Assembly (NCBI RefSeq): GCF_001412215.1
Contig: NZ_LLWP01000005.1
Location: 310,001-374,000, forward strand
Direction of reading: 5' to 3'
Source: Pedobacter sp. Hv1
Lineage (GTDB): Bacteria > Bacteroidota > Bacteroidia > Sphingobacteriales > Sphingobacteriaceae
Length of the DNA: 64,000 nucleotides
The translations under genes and the position numbers were made by a program. The stretch's first letter is position 1, and every line of letters begins with the position of its first letter. Under the pieces are notes generated by a model. That model was not told where the DNA came from. It saw nothing but the letters and a program-made list of their open reading frames with translations, and did no database searches. Positions 53,764-62,237 of this stretch are shown here, in pieces.

Positions 53764-55098
53764 ATGAATACCAAAACAATAAAGAAAGATACCATTGTAA
53801 AAAAGCCTAAAATTAATGTCATTACTTTAGGTTGCTCAAAAAATACCTACGATTCTGAAGTGTTAATGGGACAGCTGCGTGGCAATAATTTATCAGTTGA
53901 ACATGAGGCCAACAGTGTTGGTAAAGACGATATTATTGTAATCAATACTTGTGGTTTTATTGACAATGCCAAACAAGAATCAATTGATACTATTTTACAA
54001 TACAGTCAATTAAAAGACGAAGGCAAAGTTGGAAAAGTAATTGTAACCGGATGTCTTTCTGAACGTTATAAACCTGAATTAGAATCAGAAATTACAAACG
54101 TTGATGCTTATTTTGGCACCAACGATCTACAAAATATATTGCACAGCTTAGGTGCAAACTACAAACACGAGTTAATTGGAGAGCGTTTATTAACCACTCC
54201 TTCTCATTTTGCCTATTTTAAAATTGCCGAAGGCTGTAACCGTCCCTGCTCTTTTTGCGCCATTCCGCTAATGCGTGGTAAACATGTTTCTAGAGACATG
54301 AATGAGTTGGTAAATGAAGCCAAAATTTTGGCTGCAAATGGCACCAAAGAACTCATTTTAATTGCTCAAGATTTAACCTATTACGGACTTGACATTTATG
54401 GTAAACGCAATTTGGACGAATTGTTACGTCGTTTATCTGATGTAAAAGGCATTGAATGGATCAGGTTACAATATGCTTATCCTTCTGGTTTCCCAATGGA
54501 GATTTTGGATGCAATGAACGAACGTGAGAATATTTGCAAGTATCTGGATATGCCTTTACAGCACATTACAGATAACATGTTGAAATCAATGCGTCGTGGT
54601 ATTACCAAACAAAAAACCATCGATATTGTAAACGAGATCAGGGCAAAAGTTCCGAATATCGCTATGCGTACTACCTTAATTTGTGGGTACCCGGGCGAAA
54701 CTGAACGTGATTTTGAAGAAATGTACAATTGGGTAGAAGAAACCCGTTTCGACCGTTTGGGTTGTTTCACCTACTCGCATGAAGAAAAAACCCATGCACA
54801 CCAATTGGTTGACGATGTTCCTGATGAAGTAAAACAGGCCCGTGTTGATGCAATTATGGAACTGCAACAAGGAATTTCTTTTGATATCAATCAAGAAAAA
54901 GTGGGCAAAACCTACAAGGTATTGATCGATAGAAAAGAAGGCGATTTCTTTATTGGCCGTACCGAATTTGATTCACCAGAGGTTGACAATGAGGTATTAA
55001 TTGATGCAAATTCTGGTTATGCAGCCAACGGAAGCTTTGTAAATGTGAAGATTGATCGGGCAGAAGATTTTGACCTGTATGGACAAATTGTAAAATAA
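53764..55098 (+). CDS. rimO: Ribosomal protein S12 methylthiotransferase RimO
   Basis: 444 residues. N-terminal UPF0004 domain with NVITLGCSKNTYDSE and INTCGFIDNAKQES, radical-SAM cluster motif CNRPCSFCAIPLMRGKHVSR, C-terminal TRAM domain (KTYKVLIDRKEGDFFIGRTE). It adds a methylthio group to the conserved Asp of S12 using two iron-sulfur clusters. Length and order match the family. Confidence 0.97.
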   Translation: MNTKTIKKDTIVKKPKINVITLGCSKNTYDSEVLMGQLRGNNLSVEHEANSVGKDDIIVINTCGFIDNAKQESIDTILQYSQLKDEGKVGKVIVTGCLSERYKPELESEITNVDAYFGTNDLQNILHSLGANYKHELIGERLLTTPSHFAYFKIAEGCNRPCSFCAIPLMRGKHVSRDMNELVNEAKILAANGTKELILIAQDLTYYGLDIYGKRNLDELLRRLSDVKGIEWIRLQYAYPSGFPMEILDAMNERENICKYLDMPLQHITDNMLKSMRRGITKQKTIDIVNEIRAKVPNIAMRTTLICGYPGETERDFEEMYNWVEETRFDRLGCFTYSHEEKTHAHQLVDDVPDEVKQARVDAIMELQQGISFDINQEKVGKTYKVLIDRKEGDFFIGRTEFDSPEVDNEVLIDANSGYAANGSFVNVKIDRAEDFDLYGQIVK

Positions 55099-55145
55099 AT
55101 CTCATGCCGAAAAATGTTTAGTAAATTAGGTTAATTTCGCAGAAC

Positions 55146-56735
55146 ATGAAGGCAAAATATATCTCTTATCAGGATACCCATTCATTCTCTAAACTGGTTT
55201 TAGATTATGTAAATGATGATGAATTTTTACAATCTTTCTATAGTTTTCGTCCAGATCTAGCTGGCTTAAAAAAAGCTGTCGATGCCCGAAATTTCAAAGG
55301 GAATAGAGCTGAATTGGTGGAAGTTTTAAGCCAGCAATATCAGCATATCAAAACCAATAAATCTGTAAAACACAATATAGGTTTATTGGCCGACCCTAAT
55401 ACCTTTACCATTACTACTGGGCATCAGCTTAATCTATTTACCGGACCTTTATACTTCATCTATAAAATTGTAACGACCATTAACCTGGCTTTAGAATTAA
55501 AGATCGCCTATCCAGAAAAGAACTTCGTTCCGGTGTATTGGATGGCAACCGAAGACCATGATTTTGAAGAGATCAACCATGTTAAAGTTGATGAAAAAAA
55601 CATCAGTTGGATCCAACAAACCAATGGCGCAACCGGCAGGTTAAGTACCAAAACCGTTGCTGCAGCCGTAATGGCCTATAAAGCCTATCTGGGGATCAGC
55701 AAAAATGGGAAAAAGCTGGCCAAGTTGGTTGAAAATGCTTACTTGAATAATGATAACTTGGCTGATGCCACTCGTGTATTGGTGAATAGTTTATTTGAAA
55801 ATTATGGTTTGGTGATCATCAATGCAGATGATGCCAAATTGAAAAAACAATTTAGTGGCATTATTCAAAAAGACATTCTTGAACAAAACAGTGCGCATTT
55901 AACAGAAAAAACGAGTCAAACTCTTGAGCAAAATGGTTATAAAACCCAAGTAAACGGAAGAGAGATCAACTTCTTTTATTTGATAGATAACCTGCGTGAA
56001 AGGATCATTGAAAAAGACAATCGTTATACAGTTAACCATACAGAGATCTCGTTCAGCAAAGAAGAGCTGCTCCAAGAGATTGCCGCTCATCCTGAAAGAT
56101 TTAGCCCGAATGTGATCATGCGCCCATTGTACCAAGAAGTGATCTTGCCCAACATTGCCTACATTGGTGGAGGTGCAGAGGTAAGTTATTGGATGCAGTT
56201 AAAGGCCAATTTCGAGTTTTACCAAACAGATTTCCCAGTGTTGTTACTTCGTAATTCGGCTTTGCTGATTGATAAACGAAGTGCAGAAAACTTAAATAGA
56301 TTGGGCTTTAAACTAGAAGATGTTTTTCTTCCAGCCGAAGAACTGAAAAAAATCTGGATCAAAAACAACAGTAATGCGAACCTGAGTTTAGCTGACGAGA
56401 TGAGAGCTGTACAAGCTGTTTTTGACCAAATTAAACTAAATGCTTTTAAAATTGACAAAACTTTAGAAAACTCTGCAGATTCTGCCAAAACAAAAACAAA
56501 CCATTTGTTAGAGAATCTGGAGAAAAAGCTTTTTAGAGCAGAGAAAAGAAAACATGAGGTTTCGCTCAAACAAATTGACAACGTGAAGAACAGGTTATTC
56601 CCTAGTGGTACTTTACAAGAACGCGTAGTAAACATTGCGCCAATGTATGTCAATTATGGAGATGATTTTCTTTCCTCGTTGATCGAGAATTTCCAACCCT
56701 TGGGCGGCGACTTTACGTTATTGTTACCAAGCTAA
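55146..56735 (+). CDS. bshC: Bacillithiol biosynthesis cysteine-adding enzyme BshC
   Basis: 529 residues. TITTGHQLNLFTGPLYFIYKIVTTINLA and YWMATEDHDFEEINHV are the BshC hallmarks, followed by a coiled-coil stretch (about 440-480) and the end NFQPLGGDFTLLLPS. It is thought to join cysteine to GlcN-malate in the last step of bacillithiol synthesis. BshA and BshB are not in this window. Confidence 0.95.
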   Translation: MKAKYISYQDTHSFSKLVLDYVNDDEFLQSFYSFRPDLAGLKKAVDARNFKGNRAELVEVLSQQYQHIKTNKSVKHNIGLLADPNTFTITTGHQLNLFTGPLYFIYKIVTTINLALELKIAYPEKNFVPVYWMATEDHDFEEINHVKVDEKNISWIQQTNGATGRLSTKTVAAAVMAYKAYLGISKNGKKLAKLVENAYLNNDNLADATRVLVNSLFENYGLVIINADDAKLKKQFSGIIQKDILEQNSAHLTEKTSQTLEQNGYKTQVNGREINFFYLIDNLRERIIEKDNRYTVNHTEISFSKEELLQEIAAHPERFSPNVIMRPLYQEVILPNIAYIGGGAEVSYWMQLKANFEFYQTDFPVLLLRNSALLIDKRSAENLNRLGFKLEDVFLPAEELKKIWIKNNSNANLSLADEMRAVQAVFDQIKLNAFKIDKTLENSADSAKTKTNHLLENLEKKLFRAEKRKHEVSLKQIDNVKNRLFPSGTLQERVVNIAPMYVNYGDDFLSSLIENFQPLGGDFTLLLPS

Positions 56736-56757
56736 ACCTTAAAAGACCAAAGCAAAT

Positions 56758-56809
56758 CTTGATACTTGATACTCATATCTTGATACTAAATACTTGCTAC
56801 TTGATACTC
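56758..56809. repeat. Heptamer tandem repeat (CTTGATA)
   Basis: The stretch reads in 7-base steps: CTTGATA, CTTGATA, CTCATAT, CTTGATA, CTAAATA, CTTGCTA, CTTGATA, CTC. Four of seven units are identical. It lies in the 79-bp gap directly before the dehydrogenase ATG at 56815. Confidence 0.75.
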
Positions 56810-56814
56810 AAAAA

Positions 56815-57897
56815 ATGAACTTTATCACCTTTACCGAAAACAAACTTAGAGCCTTTACTTATACTGTTTTTAAAAAAATAGGCTGTTCTGATGCGCACGC
56901 TACATTGGCTACCGATGTTTTGATCCGCTCTGATCTAAGGGGAATAGATTCGCATGGTGTAGCACGTTTAAGTGGTTATGTAAGGCTTTGGGAAAAGAAA
57001 AGAATCAATGCAACACCCAATATCAAAATTGTACACGAAACCCCTACTACAGCAACTGTAGATGGCGATGGTGGTTTGGGTTTAGTAGTTGCACCATTTG
57101 CCATGCAGGTAGCCATAGAAAAAGCTGAAAAATATGGGAGTGGTTGGGTTTCTGTAAAAAATTCTAACCATTTTGGTATTGCAGGCTACCATGCTTTAAT
57201 GGCTGTAGAAAAAGATATGATTGGGATTAGCATGACCAATGCCAGTCCACTGGTGGCCCCTACTTACGCCAACGAGCGTTTATTAGGCACCAACCCTATG
57301 TGTTATGCTTTCCCGGCAGGCCAATACCCACCTGTAATTGTAGATATGGCCACGGCTGCCGCAGCCAATGGAAAACTGGAAATTGCCCAAAGAGCAAATG
57401 CAGCCATCCCTGACGGTTGGGTACAAGATGCCAATGGACAAAGCTCAATTAACCCTAATGAATTGAAAAGTGGTGGTTCGCTTTTACCCCTGGGCAGCGA
57501 TAAAGACCATGGCAGCCATAAAGGTTATGGTTTAAGTGCAACGGTCGATATCTTATCAGCAGTATTATCTGGCGCCAATTATGGTCCTTGGGTACCGCCA
57601 TTCGTAGCCTTTTTGGAGCCACCAACAGATCCAGTAGGCGAAGGAATCGGTCATTTTTTAGGGGCGATGCGGGTAGATGGTTTCCGCCCTGCAGCAGATT
57701 TCAAATCTCATTTAGACAATTGGATTGAACGCTTTAAAAGTGCTAAAACCATCGATCCAAATAAAAAAGTAATCATTCCTGGAGAACCCGAACATCATTT
57801 TGAACAAGAAAGAAAAGTAAGCGGAATTCCAATTATTGATGTAGTGGTTAACGATCTTAATGAACTGGCTGCAAAACTAGAAATTGAAGGGTTATAA
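56815..57897 (+). CDS. Malate/L-lactate dehydrogenase (Ldh_2) family oxidoreductase
   Basis: 360 residues from ATG 56815 (MNFITFTENKLRAF). The earlier ATG at 56794 lies inside the heptamer repeat and is unlikely. Family marks are LRGIDSHGVARLSGYVRLWE with the catalytic His, VKNSNHFGIAGYHALMA, GTNPMCYAFPAG and DHGSHKGYGLSATVDILSAVLSGA. These NAD(P)-dependent enzymes reduce 2-keto acids; the substrate (malate, lactate, ureidoglycolate) cannot be told from sequence. Confidence 0.92.
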   Translation: MNFITFTENKLRAFTYTVFKKIGCSDAHATLATDVLIRSDLRGIDSHGVARLSGYVRLWEKKRINATPNIKIVHETPTTATVDGDGGLGLVVAPFAMQVAIEKAEKYGSGWVSVKNSNHFGIAGYHALMAVEKDMIGISMTNASPLVAPTYANERLLGTNPMCYAFPAGQYPPVIVDMATAAAANGKLEIAQRANAAIPDGWVQDANGQSSINPNELKSGGSLLPLGSDKDHGSHKGYGLSATVDILSAVLSGANYGPWVPPFVAFLEPPTDPVGEGIGHFLGAMRVDGFRPAADFKSHLDNWIERFKSAKTIDPNKKVIIPGEPEHHFEQERKVSGIPIIDVVVNDLNELAAKLEIEGL

Positions 57898-57915
57898 TTT
57901 CAGACTAACATTGAC

Positions 57916-58006
57916 CCGTCATACTGAGCCTGTCGAAGTGCTATTTAAACATTAAGAAGTTAAGCTAGTGAAAAACACCTAACCCTTCTTAATGCCTTAA
58001 TGTTTA
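57916..58006. repeat. REP-like word followed by inverted repeats
   Basis: The word CGTCATACTGAGCCTGTCGA at 57917-57936 belongs to a type often scattered in Bacteroidota intergenic DNA. Downstream, TAAACATTAAG (57946-57956) pairs with CTTAATGTTTA (57996-58006), and ATTAAGAAG (57951-57959) with CTTCTTAAT (57986-57994). It may act as the terminator between convergent genes. Confidence 0.5.
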
Positions 58007-58054
58007 GCTTGAAATTACAAACATGAACAGCATTGATGTACAGGCTAACGACTT

Positions 58055-59023
58055 TTACCTTTCAAATTCCTTTTCTAAACCCTGTCTTAAGTCGAACAAC
58101 AACCATTGTTTGTTTTTTACGTCTGCTTGTTTAGCTTTTAACAATTTGATAAAATCCCGAACGCCGATTTCTTCATTTCCATTACCGTGGATCAATACAA
58201 TACTGCCGGCATTAGCTTGTTGACCCTTTGCCAACCAAGCATCACTACCTATCGGAATTAAGCCATAAGCCTCTATTTTTTCTACAATCTGTTGATCTGA
58301 CACCAAACCAGGAAAACGGAAAAAGACAGATGGTGTCAATCCATTTTTGAGCATCAGCTTTTCATTTTCCAAAACTTCTACATCCAGATCTGTATTTTTT
58401 GCCAATAAAAAATTCTCTGCTAAAGGCAATTTATTGACTTCATGGTTATAAGAATGGTTGATCCAAGTGATATTCAGTTCTTTTTGAGCGACCAAACTTT
58501 TCAACCAATTTAAATCATCTAAATGTTTCAACATCCATTTACCAGACACCGAAATAGCCAATGGAACTGGTTGTTGTATGTTTTTAAATTCGTTAATCAG
58601 AGATTGGAAAATTACCCGATCTAAAGCTTTATGCGATGGGCAAAGATCAATTGTTAATGCAATTCCTTTTTCTTGTGGTAGGGCATGATCTATTCCCGCA
58701 TTTTGTAACGGCCTATTATTCTGCGAGGCCGCATTCAATGCCTTCACATAAACTGATTTACTAAAAATAGCCTGTACATTGCCCAGTACCAAATTGGAAA
58801 GTGAATAGCTATTTGCCAAATCAATTTTTGTACTTAAAGTCTGCGGATCAACCAAAAGCAAATATCTTTTGCCCCCGTTAACAAAGCTTCTTGTGGCGAT
58901 CAGTTTTTCGTTGGTATTGGTAGCCAGTGCATAATTTACTTTATAGCGTTTAATTTCCTCAAAATTTTGGGCATTAACATAAAGTGAGCACACCATTAAA
59001 ATCAGAAACAGCTTGAATTTCAT
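58055..59023 (-). CDS. Secreted polysaccharide deacetylase-like protein
   Basis: 322 residues with signal peptide (LILMVCSLYVNAQ). NodB-like motifs are ALTIDLCPSHK (motif 1), WINHSYNHE (metal-binding H-S-x-x-H), FFRFPGL (motif 3) and a late His in IVLIHGNG. Motif 1 normally reads TFDDGP; the second Asp, a metal ligand, is Leu here. The protein may therefore use altered metal binding or act on an unusual substrate. Residues about 20-110 before the domain are unrecognised. Convergent with the dehydrogenase gene. Confidence 0.8.
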   Translation of the reverse strand: MKFKLFLILMVCSLYVNAQNFEEIKRYKVNYALATNTNEKLIATRSFVNGGKRYLLLVDPQTLSTKIDLANSYSLSNLVLGNVQAIFSKSVYVKALNAASQNNRPLQNAGIDHALPQEKGIALTIDLCPSHKALDRVIFQSLINEFKNIQQPVPLAISVSGKWMLKHLDDLNWLKSLVAQKELNITWINHSYNHEVNKLPLAENFLLAKNTDLDVEVLENEKLMLKNGLTPSVFFRFPGLVSDQQIVEKIEAYGLIPIGSDAWLAKGQQANAGSIVLIHGNGNEEIGVRDFIKLLKAKQADVKNKQWLLFDLRQGLEKEFER

Positions 59024-59120
59024 TGGTCAAATATAAAGACAATTTATTTTTGAAGGCGATCTAAATGTCAAGGCACCTTCCCTTTTCCACTTTAAAACTT
59101 ACATTCATTTACATATTCCT

Positions 59121-59128
59121 TATCTTTG
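59121..59128 (+). promoter_or_regulatory. -7 box of pdxJ
   Basis: TATCTTTG, an exact TAnnTTTG match, ends 4 bases before the pdxJ ATG. Transcription would begin at or near the start codon. Confidence 0.65.
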
Positions 59129-59132
59129 CCGC

Positions 59133-59849
59133 ATGACAAAATTATCGGTTAACATCAATAAAATTGCCACTTTACGTAACAGTCGTGGGGGTAACAACCC
59201 TGATCTGGTTAAAGTGGCTTTAGATTGCGAACGTTTTGGTGCCCAAGGAATAACGGTACACCCACGTCCGGATGAGCGTCATATCCGTTATCAGGATACT
59301 TTTGACCTTAAGGCTGTGATTGCTACAGAATTTAACATCGAAGGCAATTGTCGTGAACAAAAATTTATCGACCTTGTTTTAGCCAACAAACCTGCGCAGG
59401 TTACTTTGGTACCAGACACCGAAGGACAGTTGACTTCTAACCATGGTTGGGATACGATTAAGGAACAAGCTTACCTTAAAGAAATGGTTGCTATATTTAA
59501 AAATGCTGGCATTCGCGTTTCTATTTTTGTAGACCCTGTGATCGAAATGGTTGAAGGTGCTTTGGCAACAGGAACAGACCGGATCGAATTATACACTGAA
59601 GCTTATGCAAGCACTTATCATCAAAATAAAGAAGAGGCCATTGCTCCTTATATCGCCGCTGCAAAAAAAGCAAACGAATTGGGCTTGGGCATCAATGCAG
59701 GGCACGATTTAGATTTACATAACCTTCACTATTTCGCACAACAAATTCCAAATCTTTTAGAAGTTTCTATTGGCCATGCCTTAATCAGCGATGCTTTGTA
59801 CCTAGGTCTGGAAAACACCATTCAACAATATTTAAAACAATTAGTTTAA
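59133..59849 (+). CDS. pdxJ: Pyridoxine 5'-phosphate synthase
   Basis: 238 residues, normal PdxJ length. [55 protein letters not shown] and [13 protein letters not shown] are the active-site segments. It condenses 1-deoxyxylulose 5-phosphate with aminoacetone phosphate derivative to make vitamin B6. The EamA transporter follows by about 90 bp. Confidence 0.97.
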   Translation: MTKLSVNINKIATLRNSRGGNNPDLVKVALDCERFGAQGITVHPRPDERHIRYQDTFDLKAVIATEFNIEGNCREQKFIDLVLANKPAQVTLVPDTEGQLTSNHGWDTIKEQAYLKEMVAIFKNAGIRVSIFVDPVIEMVEGALATGTDRIELYTEAYASTYHQNKEEAIAPYIAAAKKANELGLGINAGHDLDLHNLHYFAQQIPNLLEVSIGHALISDALYLGLENTIQQYLKQLV

Positions 59850-59941
59850 TCTTTCCGTCATTTCGCCAACTGTAACGAAGCTGCAATCGATCTTAAAAGA
59901 TGATTTCGTTTATCCGAAATGGCACATTAATTCCCATACAA

Positions 59942-60856
59942 ATGCTTAAAGGTGTAATCCTTGTTCTTTTTGGTGCCTGTAGTTTTGGCATCCTTTCTAC
60001 CTTTGTTAAATTGGCTTATGCCGAAGGTTATAACCTCTCAGATGTTACTGGCACCCAAGCCTTTTTTGGCGTGGTATTGTTATGGACGATCTATTTCATC
60101 CAAACTAGGTTCAAATCTAAACAAAGTCCAAAACCAGTATTAAAAACACATTGGGCCAAACTAGTAGCTGCAGGTGCATTTTCGGGCATGGTTAGCCTTT
60201 GTTATTACCAATGTGTAAAACTGGTTCCAGCCTCGGTAGCCATTATTTTATTGATGCAATTTGTGTGGATCAGTGTACTTTTAGAATTGATCTTCTATAA
60301 AAAGAAACCTACCAAACACCAGATCTTGGCTATCATTTTTATTTTGGGCGGAACAGTTTTGGCCAGTGGCTGGTTAGGCACACCAATTGCCGAATTGAAT
60401 GTAATGGGGATTGTATATGGCTTAATTTCGGCCCTTTTCTATGCTTCATTTTTGATGCTCAATGGCAAATTGGGCACAGAATATCCCGTACTTAAAAAAA
60501 GTGCATTGATGATTACCGGTGCCTGTATCATCATCTTTATCCTACTCCCACCTTATTTTTTAATTAATGGTGCTTTAGGTGGCAGTCTATTGAAATGGGG
60601 AATTATTCTTGCTGTATTTGGCACCGTTATTCCCCCATTATGTTTTGCATCGGGCATTCCAAAGGCAGGGTTAACCTTAAGTTCAATCTTAAGTTCTGTA
60701 GAATTGCCTGTTGCGGTAAGCATGTCGGCATTGGTATTACATGAAGAAGTAAGTTTGGTTCGTTGGTTAGGTGTAGCGATTATTTTAGGGGCTATGGTTT
60801 TACCAAATTTGGAAAATATAAAAAAGGGGAATATCTTTAAAACAAAAACCTCATGA
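59942..60856 (+). CDS. EamA/DMT-family transporter
   Basis: 304 residues from ATG 59942 (MLKGVILVLFGACSFGILS). The earlier ATG at 59900 precedes a hydrophilic stretch and is less likely. Ten hydrophobic helices in two EamA repeats (e.g. AGAFSGMVSLCYYQCVKLVPASVAIILL and LSSILSSVELPVAVSMSALVLHEEV). It is an inner-membrane exporter or importer of small metabolites, substrate unknown. It overlaps the next gene by 4 bp. Confidence 0.9.
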   Translation: MLKGVILVLFGACSFGILSTFVKLAYAEGYNLSDVTGTQAFFGVVLLWTIYFIQTRFKSKQSPKPVLKTHWAKLVAAGAFSGMVSLCYYQCVKLVPASVAIILLMQFVWISVLLELIFYKKKPTKHQILAIIFILGGTVLASGWLGTPIAELNVMGIVYGLISALFYASFLMLNGKLGTEYPVLKKSALMITGACIIIFILLPPYFLINGALGGSLLKWGIILAVFGTVIPPLCFASGIPKAGLTLSSILSSVELPVAVSMSALVLHEEVSLVRWLGVAIILGAMVLPNLENIKKGNIFKTKTS

Positions 60857-61416
60857 AAAAATCATTTTTTGCGCTGATTACTTTACTTGCGCTTGCCTTT
60901 GTGGGCTGTAAAAATGTTGCCACCATTAACGAAAGTGAAGCTGGAGATGTTATTGTAACTTACCTAAAAGGAAATCCCGAATATAAAACCGATCGTTTCT
61001 ATTTTGGTGAAATCAAATTCAACAGCAGAAAAGAAATGTTAGAGTTAGAAAAATATAAAACACTGGCTGATGAGGGTTATATCACTATGACCTTAGAAAA
61101 AGGTAAAAAGAAATTTTTATCTAAAGACAGCAGTTTTGTTTACCTCATTAAATTAACAGATAAATCAAAAGAATTTGTCTTGAAACAAGATGATGATAAA
61201 GCAACTGTAAAGGTGGTTGATTATGTTTTGGCCAGCGAAAAACCGGTAAATTTCTCGAAGGTAAATGACAACAATGCAAAAGTTACCGTATCCTTGAAGA
61301 AGGAAAATACTGTATTTGCGCCTTTCCAGAGAAACAGTTCAAACAACAGCGATTTTATTACCAAAACCTACAGGTTAAAATTGGATAAAGAAGAGGGCTG
61401 GAAAGTAAACAAATAA
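60853..61416 (+). CDS. Uncharacterised lipoprotein
   Basis: 187 residues. Lipoprotein signal MKKSFFALITLLALAFVGCK with lipobox VGC. The mature part is basic, beta-rich and unrecognised. Its ATG overlaps the stop of the transporter gene (ATGA-type overlap), so the two are translated together. A strong bidirectional hairpin follows. Confidence 0.8.
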   Translation: MKKSFFALITLLALAFVGCKNVATINESEAGDVIVTYLKGNPEYKTDRFYFGEIKFNSRKEMLELEKYKTLADEGYITMTLEKGKKKFLSKDSSFVYLIKLTDKSKEFVLKQDDDKATVKVVDYVLASEKPVNFSKVNDNNAKVTVSLKKENTVFAPFQRNSSNNSDFITKTYRLKLDKEEGWKVNK

Positions 61417-61425
61417 AGGTTTTAA

Positions 61426-61470
61426 AATATCTTATTTAGCGTTCTATAAATAAAGGCTAAATAAGATATT
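61426..61470. terminator. Bidirectional terminator-like hairpin
   Basis: A perfect 15-bp inverted repeat pairs 61426-61440 with 61456-61470 (AATATCTTATTTAGC and its complement). It lies between the convergent lipoprotein and peptide genes. Confidence 0.75.
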
Positions 61471-61480
61471 GGCATTCTGA

Positions 61481-61708
61481 TTATGGCAGTGGCGGCAATT
61501 CGCATTCTGGATCTTCTGATCCTAAGCAAGCCCATTTTGCACAACTTTCCGGAAACGGTTCATTTAATGCCATAGCACCCCAACTCCCGTCTGCATATTG
61601 CTTGGTGCAATACCTACAAGGCGCATTTTGCAATGGTGGGTCTCCTCCACCCAAAATATTCTTAAGCTCACTTCTTGAAAGATTGATAGGCTGTTTTACT
61701 TTTTTCAT
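61481..61708 (-). CDS. Double-glycine-leader cysteine-patterned peptide 2
   Basis: 75 residues. The leader MKKVKQPINLSRSELKNILGG ends in GG, as in leaders cut by C39-peptidase ABC exporters and in Bacteroidota natural-product precursors. The core has CRYC, 21 residues, then CAKWAC, plus one more Cys and a Pro-rich end. The same CxxC...CxxWxC plan is found in the next gene upstream. No modification enzyme or C39 transporter is adjacent. It may be a bacteriocin, signal or secreted disulfide peptide; its nature is inferred. Confidence 0.8.
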   Translation of the reverse strand: MKKVKQPINLSRSELKNILGGGDPPLQNAPCRYCTKQYADGSWGAMALNEPFPESCAKWACLGSEDPECELPPLP

Positions 61709-61744
61709 TAGATTACTAGTTTAGGTTAATCAATTAACATGTGG

Positions 61745-61957
61745 TTATGGAACATCAATGGCAGGTCCTGGATCTTCAATTGGGCAATGCCACATAATAC
61801 AACCTGGCGGGCTATAATAAGGCGGGTGGTATGGATCGGCTTCAGCCTCTTCAATACATTTATTACACATTGGATGTTCTAACTCTTCACCTTGTCCTCC
61901 AACAATTTTTTTGAGTTCATACTTTGACAGCACTGTAGTCGATTTTAGTTTTTTCAT
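61745..61957 (-). CDS. Double-glycine-leader cysteine-patterned peptide 1
   Basis: 70 residues. Leader MKKLKSTTVLSKYELKKIVGG, then a core with CNKC, 18 residues (Pro/Tyr-rich HPPYYSPPG within), CIMWHC, and an acidic Pro-rich tail. It is a paralogue of the peptide 36 bp downstream and shares the LSxxELKxIxGG leader. It is the first gene of the pair, with its own promoter about 25 bases upstream. Confidence 0.8.
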   Translation of the reverse strand: MKKLKSTTVLSKYELKKIVGGQGEELEHPMCNKCIEEAEADPYHPPYYSPPGCIMWHCPIEDPGPAIDVP

Positions 61958-61981
61958 ACTTTTTTGGTTTTAGGTTGTTAC

Positions 61982-62012
61982 TAAAAATAGCGATAATCAT
62001 CTTAAATGCAAT
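61982..62012 (-). promoter_or_regulatory. Promoter of the peptide pair
   Basis: On the minus strand ATTG (62012-62009), 19 bases, then TATTTTTA (61989-61982). This is one mismatch in each box from TTTG-N19-TAnnTTTG. Confidence 0.5.
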
Positions 62013-62205
62013 AGCTTATTTATTATTTTCAATTAAAGGATAGGTTGAACAACATTAGTTTGCACCTACACGAACCAATGTTTGAGATGAACACGAACCC
62101 AACAGAAAATAGCCTAGTAAAAACATAGATTTTACCGTCTGCATTTGCCACCAAAATATGACGTTTTTACTGTGATTTCATGCCAATAAATAGTTGCAAA
62201 TTTCT

Positions 62206-62213
62206 TACCTTTG
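62206..62213 (+). promoter_or_regulatory. -7 box of gcvP
   Basis: TACCTTTG, an exact TAnnTTTG match, 24 bases before the gcvP ATG. I see no glycine riboswitch in the 280-bp gap, whose other content is the divergent peptide promoter. Confidence 0.55.
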
Positions 62214-62237
62214 CGCAATCATTTATTGCTATACTTC

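Noticed and set aside
61958..62237. Glycine riboswitch before gcvP
   Set aside because: I found no paired glycine-aptamer structure; the gap is AT-rich and shows only promoter boxes.
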